A DNA stretch of 64,000 nt from Comamonadaceae bacterium (lineage in GTDB: Bacteria > Pseudomonadota > Gammaproteobacteria > Burkholderiales > Burkholderiaceae_C): contig CANJQN010000011.1 of assembly GCA_947476465.1 (NCBI GenBank), positions 1 to 64,000 of the forward strand, given 5' to 3'. Position 1 is the stretch's first letter. Each line of letters starts with the position of its first letter. The position numbers and the translations under genes are program-made. This document shows positions 25,691 through 33,786 of the stretch, one piece after another. Below the pieces are notes generated by a model that saw only the letters and a program-made list of their open reading frames with translations, did no database searches and was not told the origin of the DNA.

Positions 25691-27577
25691 TCAGCGGCTC
25701 TCGGCCTTGGTTATAGCGTTGTCTGGCTCGGGCCGCCAGACCGTGCCGATAGAAACCGACTTGAGTTTCTTTTGCCGGCCATACCAGAGGTTGACCAGGC
25801 CGCGCGAGAAGAACACCGCCGAGAACATCGAAGTGAGGATGCCGATGGTGTGCACCACCGCGAAACCCCGCACCGGGCCGGTGCCGAACGCCAGCAAGGC
25901 CACGCCGGCGATCAGGGTGGTGACGTTGGAATCGAGGATGGTGGCCCAGGCCCGGTCGTAGCCGGCGTTGATCGCCGCCTGCGGAGTCGCGCCGTTGCGC
26001 AGCTCCTCGCGCACCCGCTCATTGATGAGCACATTGGAGTCGATGGCCATGCCCAGGGCCAGCGCCATCGCCGCCATGCCGGGCAAGGTCAGCGTGGCCT
26101 GCAGCATGGACAAGATGGCCACCAGCAGCAGCAGGTTCACCGCCAGCGCCACCCCGGAGAACAGGCCGAACATCAGGTAGTAGGCGCCCATGAACACCAC
26201 CACCGCGATGAAGCCCCACTTCACGCTGTTGAAACCCTTGGCGATGTTCTCGGCGCCCAGGGTGGGGCCGATGGTCAGCTCCTCGATGATCTCCATCGGT
26301 GCGGCCAACGAGCCGGCCCGCAGCAGCAGCGCCAGGTCGTTGGCCTCGGTGACGGTCATGGAGCCGGAGATCTGAAAGCGGTTGCCCAGCTCGCCCTGGA
26401 TGACCGGCGCGGTCAGCACCTCGCCCTTGCCCTTTTCGAACAGCAGGATGGCCATGCGCTTCTTGAGGTTCTCGCGGCTCACGTCGCGCATGATCCGGCC
26501 GCCCTTGGCATCGACGGTCAGGTCGACCTTGGGCTGCTGCGTCTGCGAATCGAAGCCGGGCTGCGCGTCGGTGAGGCTGTCGCCGGTGAGGATCACCTGG
26601 CGCTTGACGATCACCGCGCGGCCGTCACGCTCGAGGTAGCGCTCGGCGCCGAAGGGCACCGGCCCCTGGCCGAGTTCGGCGGCGCGCCCCTCGGCGCTGT
26701 CGTCGACCAGGCGCATCTCCAGGGTGGCGGTGCGGCCCAGGATGTCCTTGGCCTTGGCCGTGTCCTGCACGCCCGGCAGCTGCACCACGATGCGGTCCAG
26801 GCCCTGCTGCTGGATCACCGGTTCGGCCACGCCGAGCTCGTTGATCCGGTTGTGCAGGGTCATGATGTTCTGCTTGAGCGCCTGCTCCTGCACGCGCCGC
26901 GCGGCCTCGGGCCGCAGGCTGGCCGTGAGCTTGGTCTCGGCACCCTCGGACGCGTCGGTGGCCAGCAGGTCGGGGAACTGGTCGGCCAGCACGCGGCGCG
27001 TGGCCGCCAGGGACTGCGCGTCGCGCAACCGCACCTCGACCACCTGGCCGTTGCGGCTGATGCCGCCGTGGCGCACATTGGCCTCACGCAGCTGGGAGCG
27101 CAAGTCGCCGGCCTGGGCCTCGGCCCGCTTGGTCAGGGCCGCCGCCATGTCCACCTGCAGCATGAAGTGCACGCCGCCACGCAAATCAAGGCCCAGGTAC
27201 ATCGGCACCGCGCCGATGCGGCGCAGCCACTCGGGCGAAGCGGAGATCAGGTTGAGTGCGACCACATAGGACGGATCGCTCGGGTCGGGCACCAGCGCCT
27301 TTTGCAACACGTCGCGCGCCTTCAACTGGGCGTCGGGCGTGTCCAGGCGCACGCGCATGGAATTGGGGTCGGTCACGATGCCGCGCGGTGTGATGCCCGC
27401 CGCCTGCAGTACCTCCCGCACCCGCACTTGGGTAGCCGCATCGACCTTGACCGAGGCCTTGCCCGGGGAGACCTGCACCGCCGGGGCCTCGCCGAAGAGA
27501 TTGGGCAAGGCGTAAAGCACCCCCACCAGCAACGCGACCAGCAAGATCGCGTACTTCCAGACCGGGTAACGGTTCAT
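25691..27577 (-). CDS. secD: Protein translocase subunit SecD
   Basis: A 628-residue RND-superfamily subunit of the Sec holotranslocon. An N-terminal membrane helix (about 8-27) is followed by a large periplasmic domain with YLGLDLRGGVHFMLQV near residue 130, then six helices at the C terminus containing GMAIDSNVLINERVREE, whose Asp is implicated in proton transfer. It starts 5 bases after yajC and precedes secF. Confidence 0.96.
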   Translation of the reverse strand: MNRYPVWKYAILLVALLVGVLYALPNLFGEAPAVQVSPGKASVKVDAATQVRVREVLQAAGITPRGIVTDPNSMRVRLDTPDAQLKARDVLQKALVPDPSDPSYVVALNLISASPEWLRRIGAVPMYLGLDLRGGVHFMLQVDMAAALTKRAEAQAGDLRSQLREANVRHGGISRNGQVVEVRLRDAQSLAATRRVLADQFPDLLATDASEGAETKLTASLRPEAARRVQEQALKQNIMTLHNRINELGVAEPVIQQQGLDRIVVQLPGVQDTAKAKDILGRTATLEMRLVDDSAEGRAAELGQGPVPFGAERYLERDGRAVIVKRQVILTGDSLTDAQPGFDSQTQQPKVDLTVDAKGGRIMRDVSRENLKKRMAILLFEKGKGEVLTAPVIQGELGNRFQISGSMTVTEANDLALLLRAGSLAAPMEIIEELTIGPTLGAENIAKGFNSVKWGFIAVVVFMGAYYLMFGLFSGVALAVNLLLLVAILSMLQATLTLPGMAAMALALGMAIDSNVLINERVREELRNGATPQAAINAGYDRAWATILDSNVTTLIAGVALLAFGTGPVRGFAVVHTIGILTSMFSAVFFSRGLVNLWYGRQKKLKSVSIGTVWRPEPDNAITKAESR

Positions 27578-27582
27578 GAGGT

Positions 27583-27906
27583 TTACTTGATCGTGCCCTT
27601 GGGCAGCACCTGCGACACCGCGCTGCGTTGCACCTGAACTTCAACGCCCTGGGCAATCTCGACGCCCAGGTAGGTGTCACCGATCTTGGAGATGCGGCCC
27701 AGCATGCCGCCGGCGGTCACCACCTCGTCGCCCTTGGCCAGCGCCTCGACCATGGCGCGCGCTTCCTTCTGGCGCTTCATCTGCGGGCGGATCATCACGA
27801 AATACAGCACCGCGAACATCAGCACGAGCGGCAGCATGCTCATGAGAGAGGACTGCATGTCGCCGCCGGCAGCGGCGGTCTGGGCATAGGCAGAGGATAT
27901 GAACAC
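27583..27906 (-). CDS. yajC: Preprotein translocase subunit YajC
   Basis: A 107-residue single-pass membrane protein associated with SecDF. One helix at about residues 20-42 is followed by the conserved FYFVMIRPQ-like segment (here YFVMIRPQMKRQKE) and a small cytoplasmic domain with GDEVVTAGGMLG. The start is GTG with a good AGGAGA ribosome binding site 6 bases before it. yajC-secD-secF is the standard order; the usual upstream tgt and queA genes are absent. Confidence 0.94.
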   Translation of the reverse strand: MFISSAYAQTAAAGGDMQSSLMSMLPLVLMFAVLYFVMIRPQMKRQKEARAMVEALAKGDEVVTAGGMLGRISKIGDTYLGVEIAQGVEVQVQRSAVSQVLPKGTIK

Positions 27907-27993
27907 GAGAGTCTCCTGGTGGAATGCGTCAAAAGGTCAAACGGTGCCGTTCGCGCGGGCGAAGCCGCCCCGCAGCACGACGGAAAACCTTGA

Positions 27994-27999
27994 ATTGTA
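27994..27999 (-). promoter_or_regulatory. Candidate -10 box (TACAAT) for the yajC-secDF operon
   Basis: TACAAT on the minus strand lies about 88 bases before the yajC GTG in the 144-base gap between yajC and the indolepyruvate oxidoreductase gene. No clear -35 precedes it. The rest of the gap is GC-rich without other visible signals. Confidence 0.35.
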
Positions 28000-28050
28000 T
28001 GTCCCGGGCGCAGACGGCCTCGCGGCGCGCAGGCATGCCCGCAGGGGACG

Positions 28051-31000
28051 TCAGGAGACTTGCCGCCGGGCAGGCAGGCCGCGCTTGTCCGGGCCCTGAC
28101 CGCCACCAAGGCCATCGACTTGGCGCCACTGACCGATCAGCGCGGCCCAGCGCTCCCGCGTGGCCTGCAGGTGACGCGCCTTCACGTGACCGAATCCACG
28201 GATCTGCTCTGGAACTCGCGCGATTTCCAGCGCCAGCGCATGCGTGCCAGCGTCCAGCGTGGCCAGTAATTCCTCGATCGACTGTCGGTACTCGCCGATC
28301 AGCGCGCGCTCGGTGCGGCGCTCGGCGGTGCGGCCGAACGGGTCCAGCGCGGTGCCACGCAGCCAGCGCAGGCGCGCCAACAGGCCCAGTGCCAGCCCCA
28401 TCGATGCACCGAAGCGGCGCTTTTGCGGCTCGCCGCGGTCGTTGCGCCGCGCCAGCAGCGGCGGGGCCATGTGATAGCGGATCTTGAAATCGCCCTCGAA
28501 CTGGGCCGCAATGCGCTCGCGGAAACCGGTTTGTGTGTGCAGCCGCGCGACCTCGTATTCGTCTTTGTAGGCCATCAGCTTGAAAAGGTAGCGGGCCACG
28601 GCCTCGGTGAGCGCGGTCTTGCCCAGCGGCGCTTCGGCCGCGCGCACCCGTTCGACGAAATCGGTGTAGCGGCGCGCATAGGCCGCATCCTGGTAGGCGG
28701 TGAGGAATTCGAGCCGGCGCGCCACCATGCTGTCAACGCTTTCGCGCCGATGCAACTCGATGACCTGGGCCGGGGCCATTCGCTGGCTCAGCGCGCCGCC
28801 ATCGTGCGCGGCCCATCTGCCCCAGGCGAAGGCCGTCTTGTTGGCGTCGACGGCCACCGCATTGAGCTCAATCGCGCGCAGCAGGGCGTCGAGCCCCAAC
28901 GGGATCCAGCCGCGCTGCCAGGCATAGCCCAGCAGCATGGGATTGACGTACAGGCTGTCGCCCATCAGCCGCAGGGCGGCCTCGTCGGCGTTGAAGGCGC
29001 CCAAGGCCTGCGCACCCACGGCCCGCACGATCTCGGCGGTGCAAGCCTCGCTGGGGTCGGCCCACTGCGCATCGCGCACAAAGGCCGCCGTGGGCGCGGT
29101 GTGCGCGTTCAGCACCACGCGGGTGCGGCCTTCGCGCATGCGCAGCAAGGTGTCCTTGCCGGCGGTGACGATGGGGTCGCAACCGATCACCAGATCGGCG
29201 GCGGCCATGCCGACGCGGGTCGTGAGGATGTCGTCCTGGCGCGGGCCGATCAGCACATGGCTCCAGGTGGCGCCGCCCTTTTGCGCCAGGCCGGCGGCAT
29301 CTTGCGTGACGATGCCGCGGCCCTCCAGGTGGGCGGCCACGCCCAGCAGCTGGCCGATGGTGATGACCCCGGTGCCGCCCACGCCAGCGACCACGATGCC
29401 CCAGGGCGCCTTCAGCTCAGGCAGTACCGGCAGCGGCAGCGGCCCCATCGACTCGGGTGAAAGTGAGGGCGCCTGGTCGCGTGCCTTCTTTTTCAGCTGC
29501 CCGCCTTCGACAGTGACGAAGCTCGGGCAAAAGCCCTTGAGGCAGCTGGTGTCCTTGTTGCAACTGCTCTGGTTGATGGCGCGCTTGCGGCCGAAGGGCG
29601 TCTCCAGCGGTTCGACCGACAGGCAGTTGGACTGCACGCCGCAGTCGCCGCAGCCTTCGCAGACCAGATCGTTGATCATGACCCGCAGCGCCGGATCGAC
29701 CGCGGTGCCGCGCTTGCGGCGGCGGCGCTTTTCGGTGGCGCAGGTCTGGTCGTAGATCAGCGCCGTGGTGCCAGAAATCTCGCGCAACTCGCGCTGAAGG
29801 CGGTCGAGCTCATCGCGGTGGAACACGTCGACCCCGGCCGGCAGCTTGGCCGCCGCGTACTTCTCGGGCTCGTCGGTCACGATCACCAGCTTGCGCACGC
29901 CCTCGGCCACCAGGCTGCCCACGATCTGCAACACCGAATGGCCCTCGGGCCGCTCGCCCACCTGCTGGCCGCCGGTCATGGCGACCGCATCGTTGTACAG
30001 AATCTTGTAGGTGATGTTCACGCCGGCGGCGATGGCCTGGCGGATCGCCAGCAGGCCGCTGTGAAAGTAGGTGCCGTCGCCCAGGTTGGCAAACACGTGG
30101 GTCTCGTTGGTGAAGGGCTGCTGCCCGACCCAGGGCACGCCCTCGCCACCCATCTGGGTGAAGCCGATGGTGCGGCGGTCCATCCAGGTGGCCATGTAGT
30201 GGCAGCCGATGCCGGCCATGGCGCGCGAGCCTTCGGGCACAACGGTGGAGGTGTTGTGCGGGCAGCCCGAGCAGAACCAAGCCGGCCGGTCGCCCTTGAC
30301 CTCCAGCGCCTGCATGGACCGCTCCTTGGCATCGAGCAGGGCCTGTTGCACGTCCAGCCGCGCGGCGATGTCGGCGTCCACGCCCAGCTTCTTCAGGCGC
30401 CGGGCGATGGCCCGGGCGATCAGCGCCGGCGACAGGTCGGCATTGGCCCGCAGCAAGGTGTTGGCGGTGGGGTTCGGGCGCGACCATTCGCCACCCAGGT
30501 GCTCGCCCTGGCCGCCCTCGAACTTGCCCACCACGTTGGGCCGCACGTCGTCGCGCCAGTTGTACAGCTCCTCCATGAGCTGGTACTCGATCACCTGGCG
30601 TTTTTCCTCCACCACCAGGATCTCGCGCAGCCCCGCGGCAAAGGCGCGCGTGCCCTGCGGCTCCAGCGGCCACACCACCGCCACCTTGTGCACCCGGATG
30701 CCCACGCGGGCACAGGTTTCGCGGTCCAGCCCCAGGTCGGCCAGCGCCTGCAGCGTGTCGTTGAAAGCCTTGCCGCTGGCGATGATGCCGAAGCGGTCGT
30801 TCGGGCCTTCGATGACGTTGTGGTTGAGCCGGTTGGCGCGGATGTAGGCCAGGGCCGCGTACCACTTGTAGTCGAACAGGCGCGCCTCCTCGTCCAGCGC
30901 GGCGTCGGGCCAGCGGATGTGGACGCCGCCGGGCGGCATCTCGAAATCAGTGGGCAGGCAAATCTGGACGCGGCGCGGATCGATCAGGGTGGTGGCGCTG

Positions 31001-31659
31001 GATTCGACGATCTCCTGGATGGTCTTCATGCCGGCCCACACGCCCGCGTAGCGGCTCATGGCGAAGGCATGCAGGCCCAGGTCGAGGATCTCCTGCACGT
31101 TGGCCGGGAAAAACACCGGCAGGCCGCAGGCCTTGAAGATGTGGTCGCTCTGGTGGGCGGCGGTGGAGCTCTTGGCCACATGGTCGTCGCCAGCCACCGC
31201 AATGACGCCGCCCAGGGGCGTGGTGCCGGCCATGTTGGCATGCTTGAAGACGTCGCTGCAGCGGTCCACGCCCGGGCCCTTGCCGTACCAGATGCCGAAC
31301 ACGCCATCGAAGCGGTTGGCCCCCGGCGGCGCGAAGCCCAGTTGCTGGGTGCCCCACAGCGCGGTAGCGGCCAGCTCCTCGTTGACGCCGGGCTGGAACA
31401 CGATGTTCTGGGCCTGCAGGTACTTCTTGGCCTTGACCAGGGCCTGGTCGTAGCCGCCCAGGGGCGAGCCGCGATAACCGCTGATGAAGCCCGCTGTGTT
31501 GTGCCCAGCCAGGGCATCGCGCCGGCGCTGCAGCATGGGCAGCTGCACCAGGGCCTGCACCCCGCTCATGAAGGCCGGCCCCGATTCGAGCGCGTACTTG
31601 TCGTCCAGCGTGACCGATTCCAGGGCCTTGCGGATGTGTTCGGGCAGCGGTGCGTTCAT
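28051..31659 (-). CDS. Indolepyruvate ferredoxin oxidoreductase, fused IorA-IorB type
   Basis: A 1202-residue fusion that oxidatively decarboxylates aryl pyruvates to acyl-CoA with ferredoxin. The N-terminal IorA-like part has the pyrimidine-binding region (SGYRGSPLGGYD) and TPP domain (GIGCHYMATWMD, GDGTYFHSG). A cysteine cluster CEGCGDCGVQSNC near residue 655 could bind an iron-sulfur centre. The gamma/IorB-like part starts near residue 735 with VAGVGGTGVITIGQL. The ATG at 31659 is preceded by GGAGAC; upstream reading extends without similarity. No regulator or ferredoxin gene adjoins it. Single-chain enzymes of this type are usual in aerobic Burkholderiales; substrate inferred from family. 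Confidence 0.9.
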   Translation of the reverse strand: MNAPLPEHIRKALESVTLDDKYALESGPAFMSGVQALVQLPMLQRRRDALAGHNTAGFISGYRGSPLGGYDQALVKAKKYLQAQNIVFQPGVNEELAATALWGTQQLGFAPPGANRFDGVFGIWYGKGPGVDRCSDVFKHANMAGTTPLGGVIAVAGDDHVAKSSTAAHQSDHIFKACGLPVFFPANVQEILDLGLHAFAMSRYAGVWAGMKTIQEIVESSATTLIDPRRVQICLPTDFEMPPGGVHIRWPDAALDEEARLFDYKWYAALAYIRANRLNHNVIEGPNDRFGIIASGKAFNDTLQALADLGLDRETCARVGIRVHKVAVVWPLEPQGTRAFAAGLREILVVEEKRQVIEYQLMEELYNWRDDVRPNVVGKFEGGQGEHLGGEWSRPNPTANTLLRANADLSPALIARAIARRLKKLGVDADIAARLDVQQALLDAKERSMQALEVKGDRPAWFCSGCPHNTSTVVPEGSRAMAGIGCHYMATWMDRRTIGFTQMGGEGVPWVGQQPFTNETHVFANLGDGTYFHSGLLAIRQAIAAGVNITYKILYNDAVAMTGGQQVGERPEGHSVLQIVGSLVAEGVRKLVIVTDEPEKYAAAKLPAGVDVFHRDELDRLQRELREISGTTALIYDQTCATEKRRRRKRGTAVDPALRVMINDLVCEGCGDCGVQSNCLSVEPLETPFGRKRAINQSSCNKDTSCLKGFCPSFVTVEGGQLKKKARDQAPSLSPESMGPLPLPVLPELKAPWGIVVAGVGGTGVITIGQLLGVAAHLEGRGIVTQDAAGLAQKGGATWSHVLIGPRQDDILTTRVGMAAADLVIGCDPIVTAGKDTLLRMREGRTRVVLNAHTAPTAAFVRDAQWADPSEACTAEIVRAVGAQALGAFNADEAALRLMGDSLYVNPMLLGYAWQRGWIPLGLDALLRAIELNAVAVDANKTAFAWGRWAAHDGGALSQRMAPAQVIELHRRESVDSMVARRLEFLTAYQDAAYARRYTDFVERVRAAEAPLGKTALTEAVARYLFKLMAYKDEYEVARLHTQTGFRERIAAQFEGDFKIRYHMAPPLLARRNDRGEPQKRRFGASMGLALGLLARLRWLRGTALDPFGRTAERRTERALIGEYRQSIEELLATLDAGTHALALEIARVPEQIRGFGHVKARHLQATRERWAALIGQWRQVDGLGGGQGPDKRGLPARRQVS

Positions 31660-31822
31660 GCGCGTCTCCAGCGTTCTATTTCTGCGTTTGAAAAGGCAGT
31701 GTATGTCCGAGACGCTGACCGTTCCTTGCGTTCCATGCCCGGAAACTGGGGGGAAGAGAAAGGCAAATTGCAACAGTCGCGGGCGCGCCAGGGGCGCCGG
31801 CAACAGTGCCCCGCAGCGTCGT

Positions 31823-32977
31823 TTACCTGGGCCACAGCACCCACATGCGAAGCGGCTGCTTGAGGCGCCCCGCGATCTCGCCGGCGGCGTCGCCCCAGCC
31901 CACAAAGTAATCGGCCCGCACCGCGCCGACGATGGCGCTTCCGGTGTCCTGGGCCAGCACCAGCCGGTTCAGCGACAACTGCGGGCCGCTGGAGGCCAGC
32001 CACACCGGCGCGCCGTAGGGCACGCTGGCCGGGTCCACCGCGATCGAGCGGCCCGGCGTCAGCGGCACGCCCTGGGCGCCGCGCGGCCCGAAGGCGGCGT
32101 CGAAGTCGCTGAGCGGCTCTTCACGAAAAAACACCACGCGCGGGTTGCTCCAGAGCATCTCCTGCACGCGCTGCGGGTTGCCGCGCACCCAGGCCTTGAT
32201 GCCCGGCCAGGTGGCGTCACGCACCGCGCCCTGCTGCAGCAGCCAGCCGCCGACGCTGCGGTAGGGCTGATCGTTGGTGCCGGCGTAGGCCACCCGCACC
32301 AGCCGCTGGCGGCCGTCGGGCTCGGTGATGCGCAGTCGCCCGGAGCCCTGGATCTGCAGCATGAGCGCGTCGATCGGGTCGGCCAGCCAGGCGATCTCGC
32401 GGCCGCGCAGTTGGGCCTGTGCTTCGGGCAGGGTGTCGATCTCCTGCCGGCTGAACCAAGGCCGCCGTTGCGCCGCGCCGGCCGGCGGCGCGAACAGGGC
32501 CACGGTGTGGGTGTCGCTGGCCTGGCGGCGCGCCTCCAGCAGCGGCTCGTAGTAGGCGGTGAGCAGCCCCTGCGCGCCGCCGTCCAGCGCCTGGACGCGA
32601 TAGGGCTGCAGGCTGCGCAGCATCCAGGCGCGCTGCTCGTCGGCCGTGGCGATGGACAGCAGGCGCACCTGCGGGCACAAGGCCGCCAGGGCGGCGGGCG
32701 GGCGCTCGCAGCTCTTGAGCCAGGCATTCCAGGCCTCGTGGAGGGTGTCCTGCCCAAAGCCTGGCAACTCGGTCCAGTGCACCGGCACCCAACGGCTCTT
32801 GGCGCGCAGCAACGGCGGCGGCAGCGGCACCGCGCCGTCGGGCGCCTGGGCCGTCGGCGGCGCCGCCGTGGTGCCGGCTGAGGGTGCCGCCGGGGCGGGC
32901 TGCGGCGGCACGCTGGCGCAGGCCACCACGAGCATTCCTACAATCGCCAGCCCCAGCCACCGCAAAATCACACCCAT
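31823..32977 (-). CDS. mltA: Membrane-bound lytic murein transglycosylase A
   Basis: Cleaves peptidoglycan glycan strands, forming anhydro-muropeptides. The 384-residue lipoprotein has a leader ending in VVAC (Cys about residue 20), a Pro/Ala-rich linker (about 22-52), then the MltA double-psi beta-barrel domain (LTAYYEPLLEAR, QIQGSGRLR) and a C-terminal 3D domain with VLAQDTGSAIVGAVRADYF, whose Asp residues are catalytic. The ATG at 32977 shares the palindrome CATG with the start of a small plus-strand ORF. An in-frame ATG five codons earlier (32992) is an alternative start. Confidence 0.92.
   Translation of the reverse strand: MGVILRWLGLAIVGMLVVACASVPPQPAPAAPSAGTTAAPPTAQAPDGAVPLPPPLLRAKSRWVPVHWTELPGFGQDTLHEAWNAWLKSCERPPAALAALCPQVRLLSIATADEQRAWMLRSLQPYRVQALDGGAQGLLTAYYEPLLEARRQASDTHTVALFAPPAGAAQRRPWFSRQEIDTLPEAQAQLRGREIAWLADPIDALMLQIQGSGRLRITEPDGRQRLVRVAYAGTNDQPYRSVGGWLLQQGAVRDATWPGIKAWVRGNPQRVQEMLWSNPRVVFFREEPLSDFDAAFGPRGAQGVPLTPGRSIAVDPASVPYGAPVWLASSGPQLSLNRLVLAQDTGSAIVGAVRADYFVGWGDAAGEIAGRLKQPLRMWVLWPR
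32939..32944 (+). promoter_or_regulatory. Candidate -10 box (TACAAT) for the small divergent ORF
   Basis: TACAAT on the plus strand lies 31 bases before the ATG at 32976 and inside the start of mltA, which is read the other way. The surrounding TCCTACAATCGCC resembles CCTACAATCGC before purB. The -35 region is not recognisable. Confidence 0.4.
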
Positions 32978-33116
32978 GCTGCTGCTCATGCTCGAAGCCC
33001 TGCTGGCCCTGGTCGTGCTGGTCCTGATCGTCTGGTGGACCATGTTCTCAGGCCGCCCCAAGGGCGAGCTGCCGCGCACCGAAGACCCTGCCGCGAAGGA
33101 ACCCGAGGAGCGCTGA
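32976..33116 (+). CDS. Small single-pass membrane protein (46 residues)
   Basis: A short reading frame starting MLLLMLEALLALVVLVLIVW with a continuous hydrophobic helix (residues 1-25) followed by a polar, charged tail rich in Glu, Pro and Lys. Its ATG and that of the divergent mltA share CATG at 32975-32978. A consensus-like -10 box lies 31 bases upstream, which favours a real gene over a chance frame. No Shine-Dalgarno sequence is visible and I do not recognise a named family. It fills the gap between mltA and the response-regulator gene. Function unknown. Confidence 0.5.
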   Translation: MLLLMLEALLALVVLVLIVWWTMFSGRPKGELPRTEDPAAKEPEER

Positions 33117-33156
33117 GCGAGCCGCGCAGGACGCGTGGTTGTCACTGCGAGCGCCG

Positions 33157-33786
33157 TCATGCGGCATCGCGCAGCGCGTTGGACAGCTCCACCGCGGATT
33201 TCACTTCCATCTTGTCGAACACCCGCGCGCGGTGGACCTCCACAGTGCGAACGCTGATGTCGAGCTGGTCGGCGATGAGCTTGTTGGGCAGCCCGCGCGC
33301 GACCAACTGCATCACGTCGCGCTCTCGCTGCGTCAGCTCGGACAGGCGTGTCTGCGCCGCCTGCCGCGCGCGCCGCTCGGCCAGCACCACCGCCGAGCGG
33401 GCGATGGCCTGCTCGATGCGGTCGACCAGCGCGTTATCGGAGAACGGCTTCTCGCAAAAATCGAAGGCGCCGCGCTTGACCATGTCGACCGCCATCGGCA
33501 CATCGGCATGGCCGGTGAGGAAAATCACGGGCACCAGGGGCACCAGCCCCTCGGCGGCCAGGCGGTCGAACAAGGCCAGGCCGCTGGTGCCCGGCATTCG
33601 CACGTCCAGCAACAGGCAGCACGGCTGCGCCGGTGAGAAGCCGCGATCGAGCAGGCGCTCGAACTGGTTGCCGCTGGCAAAGCACTCGCTGACCAGGCCG
33701 CGCGAGCGCAGCAGCCAGGCCAGAGCCTCACGCACGCTGGCGTCGTCGTCGACGATATAGACAAGGGCGTCCTGGGCGGGTTTCAT
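33157..33786 (-). CDS. Response regulator, FixJ/DctR-like (receiver plus LuxR HTH)
   Basis: A 209-residue regulator with a receiver domain (acidic pair D13-D14, phosphoacceptor D61 in LLLDVRMPG, conserved Lys in CEKPF near residue 116) and a C-terminal LuxR-type helix-turn-helix (LTQRERDVMQLVARG...SVRTVEVHRARVFDKM). It overlaps the sensor kinase stop by four bases (ATGA), so the pair is cotranscribed. FixJ-like proteins of this kind include DctR, which controls C4-dicarboxylate uptake, but no transporter adjoins here, so the target is unknown. Confidence 0.88.
   Translation of the reverse strand: MKPAQDALVYIVDDDASVREALAWLLRSRGLVSECFASGNQFERLLDRGFSPAQPCCLLLDVRMPGTSGLALFDRLAAEGLVPLVPVIFLTGHADVPMAVDMVKRGAFDFCEKPFSDNALVDRIEQAIARSAVVLAERRARQAAQTRLSELTQRERDVMQLVARGLPNKLIADQLDISVRTVEVHRARVFDKMEVKSAVELSNALRDAA

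Noticed and set aside
24896..27637. A 913-codon open frame on the plus strand opposite secD and secF
   Set aside because: It lies antisense to well-recognised genes and its composition (rich in His, Gln, Arg, Gly) is the usual mirror of high-GC codon use. No domain is visible.
29818..31863. A 681-codon open frame opposite the indolepyruvate oxidoreductase
   Set aside because: Antisense to a strongly recognised enzyme, with mirror-type composition.
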